NCBI GenBank assembly: GCA_050246875.1
Contig: JBFWVF010000009.1
Span: 202,792-266,791 of the forward strand
Direction: 5' to 3'
Length of the DNA: 64,000 bases
Source of the DNA: SHWB01 sp050246875
Lineage (GTDB): Bacteria > Pseudomonadota > Alphaproteobacteria > UBA6615
Part shown: in pieces, positions 23,786-33,166 of the stretch
Layout of the letters: every line of letters begins with the position of its first letter
Numbering within the stretch: the first letter of the stretch is position 1
The notes under the pieces: model-generated
Told to the model about the DNA's origin: nothing
Database searches by the model: none
What the model saw: only the letters and a program-made list of their open reading frames with translations
Translations under genes and position numbers: made by a program

Positions 23786-25080
23786 TGCTGCGCGACGAAG
23801 ACCGCATCTTCCGTAACCTCTACGGTCTCGACGACTGGCGGCTGGCCGGTGCGCGCCGGCGCGGCATCTGGGACAACACGAAGGCGCTGCTCGACCTCGG
23901 CCGCGACAAGATCGTCGACGAGATCAAGGCGTCGAACCTGCGCGGCCGGGGCGGCGCAGGATTCCCGACCGGGCTCAAGTGGTCGTTCATGCCGAAGCAG
24001 TCCGACGGCCGGCCGAGCTACCTCGTCGTCAACGCCGACGAGTCCGAGCCGGGTACCTGCAAGGATCGCGAGATCCTGCGCAATGACCCGCACATCCTGC
24101 TCGAAGGCTGCCTCGTCGCCGGCTTCGCGATGGGTGCCAACGCCTGCTACATCTACATCCGAGGCGAGTTCTACGACGAGGCCTCGAACGTCCAGCAGGC
24201 CATCGACGAGGCCTACGCGGCCGGGCTGCTCGGCCGCAACGCCTGCGGCTCGGGCTGGGACTACGACATCTATCTCCATCGCGGCGCCGGCGCCTACATC
24301 TGCGGCGAGGAGACGGGGCTGCTCGAAAGCCTCGAGGGCAAGAAGGGCCAGCCGCGCCTCAAGCCGCCGTTCCCCGCCGCCTGCGGCCTCTATGGCTGCC
24401 CGACGACGGTGAACAACGTCGAGACCATCGCCGTCGCGCCGACCATCCTGCGGCGCGGAGCGTCGTGGTTCACGAAGTTCGGCCGCGACAAGAACAACGG
24501 CACCAAGATCTTCTGCATCAGCGGGCACGTGAACAATCCGTGCAACGTCGAAGAGGCGATGTCGATCCCGCTGAAGGAGCTGATCGAGAAGCATGCCGGC
24601 GGCGTGCGTGGCGGCTGGGACAACCTGCTGGCGGTCATTCCCGGCGGGTCGTCGACGCCGATGCTGCCGCGCTCGATCTGCGACACCGTGCTGATGGATT
24701 TCGACGCGCTGCGCGAGGTCAGTTCGGGCCTCGGCACGGCTGCCGTCATCGTCATGGACAAGTCGACCGACATCGTCGAGGCGATCGCCCGCCTGTCGCA
24801 TTTCTACCAGCATGAAAGCTGCGGCCAGTGCACGCCCTGCCGAGAGGGCATGGGCTGGGTCTACCGCGTCATGAAGCGGATGGTCACCGGCGATGCCGAG
24901 GTGCGCGAGATCGACATGCTGTGGGAGCTGACCAAGCAGATCGAGGGCCACACCATCTGCGCGCTCGCCGACGGCGGCGTCTGGCCGGTGCAGGGCCTGA
25001 TCCGGCATTTCCGCCCGGAAATGGAGCGCCGCATCCTCGCGCGCAGGCAGGCGGCGCCCATCGCCGCTGCGGCCGAGTAG
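23785..25080 (+). CDS. nuoF: NADH-quinone oxidoreductase subunit F
   Basis: 431 residues, the NADH- and FMN-binding subunit. GRGGAGFPTGLKW (54-66) binds NADH, NADESEPGTCKDRE (83-96) and GAGAYICGEETGLLES (167-182) bind FMN and NADH. Cluster N3 ligands are Cys346, Cys349 and Cys352 in SCGQCTPCREG and Cys392 in HTICALADG. Entry point for electrons into complex I. ATG shares its A with the nuoE stop; GGGAGG lies upstream. Confidence 0.97.
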   Translation: MLRDEDRIFRNLYGLDDWRLAGARRRGIWDNTKALLDLGRDKIVDEIKASNLRGRGGAGFPTGLKWSFMPKQSDGRPSYLVVNADESEPGTCKDREILRNDPHILLEGCLVAGFAMGANACYIYIRGEFYDEASNVQQAIDEAYAAGLLGRNACGSGWDYDIYLHRGAGAYICGEETGLLESLEGKKGQPRLKPPFPAACGLYGCPTTVNNVETIAVAPTILRRGASWFTKFGRDKNNGTKIFCISGHVNNPCNVEEAMSIPLKELIEKHAGGVRGGWDNLLAVIPGGSSTPMLPRSICDTVLMDFDALREVSSGLGTAAVIVMDKSTDIVEAIARLSHFYQHESCGQCTPCREGMGWVYRVMKRMVTGDAEVREIDMLWELTKQIEGHTICALADGGVWPVQGLIRHFRPEMERRILARRQAAPIAAAAE

Positions 25081-25095
25081 GCGGGGGAACGCGCC

Positions 25096-27162
25096 ATGCC
25101 GAAGGTCACGATCGACGGCGTCGAGCACGAGGTGCCCGCGGGCATCACCGTGCTGCAGGCGTGCGAGATGGCGGGCAAGGAAATCCCGCGCTTCTGTTAT
25201 CACGAGCGCCTGTCGGTCGCCGGCAATTGCCGCATGTGCCTCGTCGAGGTGCAGCCCGGGCCGCCCAAGCCGCAGGCGTCGTGCGCGCTGCCGGTCGGCG
25301 AGGGCATGAAGATCCTCACCGCCTCGCCGATGGTCGAGAAAGCCCGGCACGGCGTGATGGAGTTCCTGCTGATCAACCATCCGCTCGACTGCCCCATCTG
25401 CGACCAGGGCGGCGAGTGCGACCTGCAGGACCAGTCGATGGCTTACGGCCACGACCACTCGCGCTTCCACGAGCACAAGCGCGCCGTGCCCGACAAGTAC
25501 ATGGGCCCGTTGATCAAGACGGTGATGACGCGCTGCATCCACTGCACGCGCTGCGTCCGCTTCGCGCAGGAGGTCGCCGGCGTTCCCGAGCTCGGCATGC
25601 TCTATCGCGGCGAGCACGCGGAGATCACCACCTACCTCGAGAAGGCGCTGGCCTCCGAAGTGTCGGCCAACGTGATCGACCTATGCCCGGTCGGCGCGCT
25701 GACCTCGAAGCCCTATGCCTTCGTCGCGCGGCCGTGGGAACTGGCGCGCACGGAATCGGTCGACGTGCTCGATGCGGTCGGCGCGGCGATCCGCGTCGAC
25801 GCCCGCATGACCGAAGTGCTGCGCGTCCTGCCGCGCCTCAACGAGGACGTCAACGAGGAGTGGCTGTCGGACAAGTCGCGCTACGCCTGCGACGGCCTTG
25901 CCCGCCAGCGCCTCGACCGCCCCTATGTCCGTCGCGACGGCAAGCTGCAGGAAGCGACGTGGCAGGAAGCCTTCGCGGCCATCGCGGCGCGCGTGAAGGG
26001 CGTTTCCGGCAGCCGCATCGCCGCCATCGCCGGCGACCAGTGCGACGCCGAAGCGATGGTCGCGCTCAAGGACCTGATGGTGCGTCTGGGTTCGACCAAC
26101 ATCGACTGCCGCCAGGACGGCGCGCGCCTCGATGCCGGCAACCGGGCGGGCTATCTGCTCAACTCGACCATTGCCGGGCTGGAGACGGCCGACGCAGTGC
26201 TGCTGGTCGGCTGCGACCCGCGTCACGAGGCGGCGCTGGTCAACACCCGCCTGCGCAAGGCTTGGCTGCGTGGCGGCATGAAGGGGGCCTCGATCGGCCC
26301 CGAGATCGACCTCGGCTGGCCCTGCGCCAGCATCGGCGCAGGGCCGGCGACGCTGGCCGAGATCGCCGCCGGGACGCACTCCTTCGCGTCGGTGCTGCGG
26401 GACGCCAAGCGGCCGGCCATCATCGTCGGCATGGGCGCTCTGGCCCGGGCGGACGGCGCGGCGGTCCTTGCGCTCGCGGCGAAGGCCGCCGAGGCGCTCG
26501 GCGTGGTGCGCGAGGACTGGAACGGCTTCAACGTACTGCACACCGCGGCGGCGCGCGTCGGCGGGCTCGACCTTGGCTTCGTGCCCGGGCCGGGCGGCCG
26601 CGACGTCGCCGGCATCCTCGACGGCGCGGCGAACGGCGAGATCGAGGTCGTCTACCTGCTCGCCGCCGACGAGATCGACACCACGAAACTCGCGCGGGCA
26701 TTCGTGATCTATCAGGGCCATCACGGCGACGCCGGCGCGCATGCGGCCGACGTCATCCTGCCTGGTGCCGCCTACACCGAGAAGCACGGCACCTGGGTCA
26801 ACACCGAGGGCCGCGTGCAGATCGGCCGGCCGGCCGTGGCGCCGCCGGGTGAGGCGCGCGAGGACTGGACGATCGTGCGCGCCCTTTCCGACGCGCTTGG
26901 CGCGGGGCTCGACATCGCCACGCTGGGCGACGTGCGCGCCCGGCTGGCGGCGGTGAACGGCGTCTTCGCCTCGACCGGCACGGTCGCCGCGGCGCCTTGG
27001 CGCGCCCCGACGGCCGACGGCGCCCCGGATGGCGCGCCTTTCGCGCTGCCCGTCGGCAATTTCTACATGACCTGCCCGATCAGCCGCGCATCCCAGACCA
27101 TGGCCGCCTGCACGCGCGAATTCGGCGCCAATCCGGCGCGGAGAACCGGCACCGATGGCTGA
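25096..27162 (+). CDS. nuoG: NADH-quinone oxidoreductase subunit G
   Basis: 688 residues. The N-terminal part holds three clusters: [2Fe-2S] ligands Cys34, 45, 48, 63; the His95-Cys99-Cys102-Cys108 cluster (NHPLDCPICDQGGECDLQDQ); and Cys147, 150, 153, 197 for the third (CIHCTRCVRF, DLCPVG). The remainder is a molybdopterin-oxidoreductase-like domain that has lost the cofactor, as in other NuoG. Length matches the alphaproteobacterial/mitochondrial 75-kDa subunit rather than the longer E. coli protein. Starts 15 bases after nuoF and overlaps nuoH by 8 bases. Confidence 0.97.
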   Translation: MPKVTIDGVEHEVPAGITVLQACEMAGKEIPRFCYHERLSVAGNCRMCLVEVQPGPPKPQASCALPVGEGMKILTASPMVEKARHGVMEFLLINHPLDCPICDQGGECDLQDQSMAYGHDHSRFHEHKRAVPDKYMGPLIKTVMTRCIHCTRCVRFAQEVAGVPELGMLYRGEHAEITTYLEKALASEVSANVIDLCPVGALTSKPYAFVARPWELARTESVDVLDAVGAAIRVDARMTEVLRVLPRLNEDVNEEWLSDKSRYACDGLARQRLDRPYVRRDGKLQEATWQEAFAAIAARVKGVSGSRIAAIAGDQCDAEAMVALKDLMVRLGSTNIDCRQDGARLDAGNRAGYLLNSTIAGLETADAVLLVGCDPRHEAALVNTRLRKAWLRGGMKGASIGPEIDLGWPCASIGAGPATLAEIAAGTHSFASVLRDAKRPAIIVGMGALARADGAAVLALAAKAAEALGVVREDWNGFNVLHTAAARVGGLDLGFVPGPGGRDVAGILDGAANGEIEVVYLLAADEIDTTKLARAFVIYQGHHGDAGAHAADVILPGAAYTEKHGTWVNTEGRVQIGRPAVAPPGEAREDWTIVRALSDALGAGLDIATLGDVRARLAAVNGVFASTGTVAAAPWRAPTADGAPDGAPFALPVGNFYMTCPISRASQTMAACTREFGANPARRTGTDG

Positions 27163-28186
27163 GTTTTTCGACAGCTACGTCTGGCCGACCGCCTGGATCG
27201 TGGCGACGATCCTGCTCGTCGTCGTGCCGCTGCTCGGCGCTGTCGCCTACCTGACCTATGCCGAGCGCAAGGTCATCGCGGCGATGCAGCTTCGCATGGG
27301 CCCCAACGTCGTCGGGCCCTTCGGGCTGCTTCAGCCGCTGGCCGACGGCCTCAAGCTGCTGGTCAAGGAGACGATCATCCCGACCGGCGCCAACCGCGTC
27401 GTGTTCGTGGTGGCGCCGATGCTGACCTTCGTGCTGGCGATCATCGGCTGGGCCGTCGTGCCGTTCGGCGAGGGGCTCGTCATCTCCGACATCAACGTCG
27501 GCGTGCTCTATCTCTTCGCCATCAGCTCCCTCGGCGTCTACGGCATCATCATGGCCGGCTGGGCGTCGAACTCGAAGTACGCCTTCCTCGGCGCGCTGCG
27601 ATCCTCGGCGCAGATGGTGTCCTACGAGGTGTCGATCGGCTTCGTCATCATCACCGTGCTGCTGGCGGCCGGCTCGCTCAACCTGTCGGACATCGTACGG
27701 GCGCAGGAGAACATGTGGTTCTTCATTCCGCTGGCGCCGATGTTCATCGTGTTCATCATCTCGGCCCTGGCCGAGACCAACCGCGCGCCGTTCGACCTGC
27801 CGGAGGCCGAGGCGGAGCTGGTGTCGGGCTACAACGTCGAATATTCGGCGATGACCTTCGCCCTGTTCTTCCTCGGCGAATACGCCAACATGATCCTGAT
27901 GAGCGGCATGACCACCGTGCTGTTCCTCGGCGGCTGGCTGGCGCCGTTCAACATCGCGCCGATCCTGTGGATACCCGAGGCGATGTGGTCGGTGTTCTGG
28001 TTCATGGCCAAGCTGTCGCTGGTCCTGTTCATCTTCCTGTGGGTGCGCGCGACCCTGCCGCGCTACCGCTATGACCAGTTGATGCGGCTCGGCTGGAAGG
28101 TGTTCCTGCCGCTGTCGCTGCTGTGGGTCGTCGTCACCGCCGGCGCGCTGATCGCGTTCGGCTGGCTGCCGCGGCCGGGCATCTAG
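27155..28186 (+). CDS. nuoH: NADH-quinone oxidoreductase subunit H
   Basis: 343 residues, eight membrane spans. It joins the peripheral and membrane arms and forms the quinone entry channel. Family motifs: TYAERKVIAAMQLRMGPNVV, GLLQPLADGLKLLVKE, the acidic loop ALAETNRAPFDLPEAEAELV (E-channel glutamates) and NVEYSAMTFALFFLGEYANM. The ATG lies inside the last codons of nuoG, so translation is coupled. Confidence 0.97.
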   Translation: MAEFFDSYVWPTAWIVATILLVVVPLLGAVAYLTYAERKVIAAMQLRMGPNVVGPFGLLQPLADGLKLLVKETIIPTGANRVVFVVAPMLTFVLAIIGWAVVPFGEGLVISDINVGVLYLFAISSLGVYGIIMAGWASNSKYAFLGALRSSAQMVSYEVSIGFVIITVLLAAGSLNLSDIVRAQENMWFFIPLAPMFIVFIISALAETNRAPFDLPEAEAELVSGYNVEYSAMTFALFFLGEYANMILMSGMTTVLFLGGWLAPFNIAPILWIPEAMWSVFWFMAKLSLVLFIFLWVRATLPRYRYDQLMRLGWKVFLPLSLLWVVVTAGALIAFGWLPRPGI

Positions 28187-28204
28187 GGCGGGGAGGGGAC
28201 AGAC

Positions 28205-28693
28205 ATGGCCGTACTCGACCGCACCGCCCGCTCGCTGCTGCTGTCCGAGATCGCCTCGGGCCTGCTGCTGACGCTGCGCTACATGTTCCGCGGCAAGGTG
28301 ACGGTGAACTATCCCTACGAGAAGGGGCCGCTCAGCCCGCGCTTCCGCGGCGAGCACGCGCTGCGCCGCTATCCCAGCGGTGAGGAGCGCTGCATCGCCT
28401 GCAAGCTGTGCGAGGCGATCTGCCCGGCCCAGGCCATCACCATCGAGGCCGAACCGCGCGCCGACGGCAGCCGCCGCACGACGCGCTACGACATCGACAT
28501 GACCAAGTGCATCTACTGCGGCTTCTGCGAGGAAGCCTGCCCGGTCGATGCCATCGTCGAGGGGCCGAATTTCGAGAACGCGACGGAGACGCGCGAGGAA
28601 TTGATGTACGACAAGGACCGCCTGCTGGCCAACGGCGACCGCTGGGAAAGCGAACTCGCCGCCCGCCTGCGGGCCGACGCGCCGTACCGCTGA
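28205..28693 (+). CDS. nuoI: NADH-quinone oxidoreductase subunit I
   Basis: 162 residues, 8Fe ferredoxin-type subunit. Two Cys motifs: ERCIACKLCEAICPAQAI (Cys63, 66, 69, 73) and KCIYCGFCEEACPVDAI (Cys102, 105, 108, 112) for clusters N6a and N6b. The amphipathic N-terminal helix (GLLLTLRYMFRGKVTVNYP) docks on the membrane arm. Starts 18 bases after nuoH. Confidence 0.97.
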   Translation: MAVLDRTARSLLLSEIASGLLLTLRYMFRGKVTVNYPYEKGPLSPRFRGEHALRRYPSGEERCIACKLCEAICPAQAITIEAEPRADGSRRTTRYDIDMTKCIYCGFCEEACPVDAIVEGPNFENATETREELMYDKDRLLANGDRWESELAARLRADAPYR

Positions 28694-28705
28694 GGGCCGA
28701 CGGAC

Positions 28706-29314
28706 ATGGTCATCCAGGCGCTCGCCTTCTACCTCTTCGCCGCCGTCGCCATCGCCTCGGGTGCAATGGTCGTGTCGGCGCGCAACCCGGTCCACTCGGT
28801 CCTCTTCCTGATCCTCGCCTTCTTCAACTCGGCCGGCCTGTTCGTGCTGATGGGGGCGGAGTTCCTGGCGATGATCCTGGTCGTCGTCTACGTCGGCGCC
28901 GTGATGGTGCTGTTCCTCTTCGTCGTCATGATGCTCGACATCAACTTCGCCGAGCTGCGCGAAGGTTTCCTGCGCTACCTGCCGATCGGTGCGCTGGTCG
29001 GCCTCGTGCTGCTGGCCGAGCTGGTCATCGTGTTCGGCTCGTGGGCGGTCTCCGACAGTGCCGGCACGGTCGCCGCCGCGCCGCGGCCGGACGGGCTGAC
29101 CAACACCCATGCGCTCGGCATGCTGATCTATACCGACTACATCTACCTCTTCCAGACGGCCGGCCTCGTGCTGCTGGTGGCGATGATCGGCGCCATCGTG
29201 CTGACGCTGCGCTCGCGCGAGGGTGTGCGGCGTCAGCGCATCGCCGAGCAGACGGCGCGCCGGCGCGAGGACGTGGTCGAGATCAAGAAGATTCCGACGG
29301 GGAGCGGCGCCTGA
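28706..29314 (+). CDS. nuoJ: NADH-quinone oxidoreductase subunit J
   Basis: 202 residues with five membrane segments (ND6 homologue). Conserved stretch NPVHSVLFLILAFFNSAGLF and the EFLAMILVVVYVGAVMVLFL segment with the pi-bulge tyrosine (VVYVGA). The C-terminal cytoplasmic tail RREDVVEIKKIPTGSGA is typical. Its TGA overlaps the nuoK ATG by one base. Confidence 0.96.
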   Translation: MVIQALAFYLFAAVAIASGAMVVSARNPVHSVLFLILAFFNSAGLFVLMGAEFLAMILVVVYVGAVMVLFLFVVMMLDINFAELREGFLRYLPIGALVGLVLLAELVIVFGSWAVSDSAGTVAAAPRPDGLTNTHALGMLIYTDYIYLFQTAGLVLLVAMIGAIVLTLRSREGVRRQRIAEQTARRREDVVEIKKIPTGSGA

Positions 29315-29622
29315 TGGAGATCGGCCTCACCCACTATCTCGTCGTCGCCGCCGTGCTGTTCACGCTCGGCATCTTCGGCATCTTCCTCAACCGCAAGAAC
29401 GTCATCATCATCATGATGTCGATCGAGCTGATGCTGCTGGCGGTCAACATCAACCTCGTCGCCTTCTCGACGCACCTGCAGGACCTGGTCGGCCAGATCT
29501 TCGCGATGTTCGTGCTGACGGTGGCGGCGGCCGAGGCGGCGATCGGGCTCGCCATCCTCGTCGTCTACTTCCGCAACCGCGGCTCCATCGCGGTTGAAGA
29601 CATCAACCTGATGAAGGGCTAG
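29314..29622 (+). CDS. nuoK: NADH-quinone oxidoreductase subunit K
   Basis: 102 residues, three membrane helices (ND4L homologue). Contains the two buried acidic positions of the family in SIELMLLAVNINLV and AAAEAAIGLAILVVYFRNRG. Start by ATG overlapping the nuoJ stop. Confidence 0.97.
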   Translation: MEIGLTHYLVVAAVLFTLGIFGIFLNRKNVIIIMMSIELMLLAVNINLVAFSTHLQDLVGQIFAMFVLTVAAAEAAIGLAILVVYFRNRGSIAVEDINLMKG

Positions 29623-29674
29623 CCGTGACGCGGACCCTCGGTCCGGCGGCGGCGGGAACGGACGGCGCGCCTCC

Positions 29675-31615
29675 ATGTACACGCTGACGATCTTCCTGCC
29701 GCTCGCGGGCTTCCTCATCGCCGCCATCGGCGGCACGGCGGTGTTCGGCAACCGCATCGGCGACCGGGCGGCGCAGCTCGTCACCTCGGTGCCGCTGCTG
29801 GTCTCGGCCGTGCTGTCCTGCGTCATCCTGTGGGAAGTCGGCATCGGCGGCGAGCCGCGCACGCTGCAGATCGTGCCGTGGATCACCTCGGGCGGCCTCG
29901 AGGTCGCCTGGGCGCTGCGCTTCGACACGCTCACCGCCGTCATGGTGTTCGTGGTCTGCGTCGTCTCGGCGATGGTCCACGTCTATTCCATCGGCTACAT
30001 GGGCCACGACCCGCACATCCCGCGTTTCATGGCCTATCTGTCGCTATTCACCTTCTTCATGCTGATGCTGGTGACGGCCGACAACTTCGTGCAGATGTTC
30101 TTCGGCTGGGAAGGCGTCGGCGTCGCCTCCTACCTGCTGATCGGCTTCTGGTACAACCGCGACAGTGCCAACGCCGCGGCCATCAAGGCGTTCGTCGTCA
30201 ACCGCGTCGGCGATTTCGGCTTCGTCCTCGGCATCGGCGCGGTGTTCCTCGCCTTCGGCTCGCTCGACTTCGACGTGGTGTTCGCCGCCACGCCCCAGCT
30301 CGCCGGCCAGACCCTGACGTTCCTCGACCTCGAATGGGACGTCATGACCATCATCTGCCTGCTGCTGTTCATCGGCGCCATGGGCAAGTCGGCGCAGCTC
30401 CTGCTGCACACCTGGCTGCCCGACGCCATGGAGGGCCCGACGCCGGTGTCGGCGCTGATCCATGCCGCGACGATGGTGACGGCCGGCGTGTTCATGGTCG
30501 CCCGCCTGTCGCCGATGTTCGAGTACGCGCCCGACGCGCTGGCGGTGGTGACCTTCATCGGCGCGTCGACGGCCTTCTTCGCGGCGACGATCGGCCTGAC
30601 CCAGTTCGACATCAAGCGGGTGGTTGCCTATTCGACCTGCTCGCAGCTCGGCTACATGTTCTTCGCCTGCGGCGTCGGCGCCTATCCCGCCGCCATCTTC
30701 CACCTGATGACGCACGCCTTCTTCAAGGCCCTGCTGTTCCTCGGCTCGGGCAGCGTCATTCACGGCCTCGGCGACGAGCAGGACATGCGCCGCATGGGCG
30801 GCCTGTGGTCGAAGATGCGGATCACCGCCGTGCTGATGTGGATCGGCAGTCTGGCGCTTGCCGGCATGCCGTTCTTCGCCGGCTACTATTCCAAGGACAT
30901 CATCCTCGAAAGCGCCTTCGCGCATCATACCGGCCTCGGCGAGTACGCCTTCTGGCTCGGCCTCGCCGCGGCGGCGATGACGGCCTTCTACTCCTGGCGG
31001 CTGCTGTTGCTGACCTTCCACACGCCGACGCGCGCCGACTACCACGCCTACGACCATGCCCACGAATCGCCGCCGGTAATGCTGGTGCCGCTGTTCGTGC
31101 TGGCTGCGGGCGCCATCTTCGCCGGCTGGCTCGCCTACGAGTATTTCGTCGGCCACGACATGGCCGAGTTCTGGGCCCGCTCGATCCTGATGCGCCACAA
31201 CATCATCGAGGAAGCCCACCACGTTCCCGGCTGGGTGCCGCTGGCGCCGACCGTCGTCGGCCTCGCCGGCATCGGCCTCGCCTTCCTCTGCTACATTCTC
31301 GTGCCGGGGCTGAACGAGCGCATCGCGCGGACGTTCCAGCCGCTGACCACGTTCTTCTACAACAAGTGGTACTTCGACGAGCTGTACGACGCGCTGTTCG
31401 TCCGCCCGGCCTTCTGGCTCGGCCGCAGCTTCTGGAAGGGCGGCGACGGACGGGTGATCGACGGCGTCGGGCCGGACGGCTTCGCCGCCGTCGCGCGCGA
31501 CTTCGCCGGCCGCGCCGTACGCCTGCAGAGCGGCTTCGTCTATCACTACGCGTTCGCCATCCTGATCGGCGTCGTCGCGCTCGCGACGTGGCTGCTCGTG
31601 CGGTTCGGCGGCTAG
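29675..31615 (+). CDS. nuoL: NADH-quinone oxidoreductase subunit L
   Basis: 646 residues, the distal antiporter-like proton-pumping subunit. The Proton_antipo domain includes FFGWEGVGVASYLLIGFWY (conserved Glu), LHTWLPDAMEGPTPVSALIH, and the central Lys in TQFDIKRVVAYSTCSQLGY. The long C-terminal lateral helix region runs to the end (YNKWYFDELYDALFV). Starts 52 bases after nuoK, the largest gap inside the operon. Confidence 0.97.
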   Translation: MYTLTIFLPLAGFLIAAIGGTAVFGNRIGDRAAQLVTSVPLLVSAVLSCVILWEVGIGGEPRTLQIVPWITSGGLEVAWALRFDTLTAVMVFVVCVVSAMVHVYSIGYMGHDPHIPRFMAYLSLFTFFMLMLVTADNFVQMFFGWEGVGVASYLLIGFWYNRDSANAAAIKAFVVNRVGDFGFVLGIGAVFLAFGSLDFDVVFAATPQLAGQTLTFLDLEWDVMTIICLLLFIGAMGKSAQLLLHTWLPDAMEGPTPVSALIHAATMVTAGVFMVARLSPMFEYAPDALAVVTFIGASTAFFAATIGLTQFDIKRVVAYSTCSQLGYMFFACGVGAYPAAIFHLMTHAFFKALLFLGSGSVIHGLGDEQDMRRMGGLWSKMRITAVLMWIGSLALAGMPFFAGYYSKDIILESAFAHHTGLGEYAFWLGLAAAAMTAFYSWRLLLLTFHTPTRADYHAYDHAHESPPVMLVPLFVLAAGAIFAGWLAYEYFVGHDMAEFWARSILMRHNIIEEAHHVPGWVPLAPTVVGLAGIGLAFLCYILVPGLNERIARTFQPLTTFFYNKWYFDELYDALFVRPAFWLGRSFWKGGDGRVIDGVGPDGFAAVARDFAGRAVRLQSGFVYHYAFAILIGVVALATWLLVRFGG

Positions 31616-31630
31616 CGGGGCGCGGGGAAA

Positions 31631-33166
31631 ATGGGCGACTGGCCGATCCTGTCGATCGTCACCTTCCTGCCGCTGGCGGGCGTGCTGTTCATCCTGATGG
31701 TGCGCAGCAGCAACCCCGACGACGTCGCCGGCAACGCGCGCTGGATCGCGCTGTGGACGTCGCTCGCCGCCTTCGTCATCAGCCTCGCCCTGTGGCTCGG
31801 CTTCGACACCTCGACGGCGGGCTTCCAGTTCGTCGAGAAGGTCGAGTGGATACCCGCGTGGAACATCGCCTACCACATGGGCGTCGACGGCATCTCGATG
31901 CTGTTCGTCCTGCTGTCCACGCTGCTGACGCCGATCTGCATCATCGCTTCGTGGCATGTTCGCGAGCGCGTGCGCGAGTACATGATCGCCTTCCTGGTGC
32001 TCGAGACCATGATGGTCGGCACCTTCGCGGCCCTCGATTTCGTGCTGTTCTACATCTTCTTCGAGGGCGTGCTGATCCCGATGTTCCTCATCATCGGCAT
32101 CTGGGGCGGCCCGCGGCGCGTCTATTCGGCCTTCAAGTTCTTCCTGTTCACGCTGACCGGCTCGGTGCTGATGCTGGCGGCGATCTTCGCCGTCTATTAC
32201 GAGGCCGGCACGTCCGACATCCCGACGCTGCTGACCACGACCTTCCCCGAGGGGATGCAGAACTGGGTCTGGCTCGCCTTCTTCGCCTCCTTCGCGGTGA
32301 AGATGCCGATGTGGCCGGTCCACACCTGGCTGCCCGACGCCCATGTCGAGGCGCCGACCGCGGGCTCGGTCATCCTCGCGGGCGTGCTGCTGAAGATGGG
32401 CGGTTACGGTTTCCTGCGCTTCTCGCTGCCGATGCTGCCGCTTGCCTCGGAAACGTTCACGCCCTTCGTGTTCACCCTGTCGGTGATCGCCATCGTCTAC
32501 ACCTCACTGGTGGCGCTGGCGCAGGAGGACATGAAGAAGCTGATCGCCTATTCCTCGGTCGCCCACATGGGCTTCGTCACGGTCGGTCTGTTCACCGCGA
32601 CGCGCCAGGGCATCGAGGGCGCGATCTTCCAGATGCTGTCGCACGGCGTCGTCTCGGCGGCGCTGTTCCTCGTCGTCGGCGTCGTCTACGACCGCATCCA
32701 CACGCGCGAGATCGCACGCTACGGCGGCCTCGTCGAGCGCATGCCGAAATACGCCTTCGTCTTCATGCTGTTCATGCTGGCCTCGGTCGGCCTGCCGGGC
32801 ACCAGCGGCTTCGTCGGCGAGTTCCTCATCATCGTCGGCGCCTTCCAGGCCAATACCTGGGTGGCGCTGCTGACGGCATCGGGCGTGGTGCTGGGCGCGA
32901 CCTACATGCTGTTCCTCTACCGGCGGGTCATCTTCGGCCGGCTGACGCGCGCCGATCTCAAGTCGATCCTCGACCTCGACCTGCGCGAGGTGGCGGTGTT
33001 CGCGCCGCTGGTCTTCCTCGTGCTGTGGATGGGACTCTATCCAAAGCCGTTCTTCGACGTGATGGGCGAAAGCGTGGCCAATCTGCTCGGCAACTACCAG
33101 GCGGCGGTCGAAGGCGCGGCCTCGACCGGATCGGCGGCCAGCATCGCCGCGGGAGGCGGCAAGTGA
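31631..33166 (+). CDS. nuoM: NADH-quinone oxidoreductase subunit M
   Basis: 511 residues, antiporter-like subunit with 14 expected membrane helices. YIFFEGVLIPMFLIIGIWGG carries the conserved pump glutamate; VKMPMWPVHTWLPDAHVEAP and AQEDMKKLIAYSSVAHMGF are family signatures with the channel lysines. ATG at 31631 after GGGGAAA, 15 bases past nuoL. The stop overlaps the nuoN start. Confidence 0.97.
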   Translation: MGDWPILSIVTFLPLAGVLFILMVRSSNPDDVAGNARWIALWTSLAAFVISLALWLGFDTSTAGFQFVEKVEWIPAWNIAYHMGVDGISMLFVLLSTLLTPICIIASWHVRERVREYMIAFLVLETMMVGTFAALDFVLFYIFFEGVLIPMFLIIGIWGGPRRVYSAFKFFLFTLTGSVLMLAAIFAVYYEAGTSDIPTLLTTTFPEGMQNWVWLAFFASFAVKMPMWPVHTWLPDAHVEAPTAGSVILAGVLLKMGGYGFLRFSLPMLPLASETFTPFVFTLSVIAIVYTSLVALAQEDMKKLIAYSSVAHMGFVTVGLFTATRQGIEGAIFQMLSHGVVSAALFLVVGVVYDRIHTREIARYGGLVERMPKYAFVFMLFMLASVGLPGTSGFVGEFLIIVGAFQANTWVALLTASGVVLGATYMLFLYRRVIFGRLTRADLKSILDLDLREVAVFAPLVFLVLWMGLYPKPFFDVMGESVANLLGNYQAAVEGAASTGSAASIAAGGGK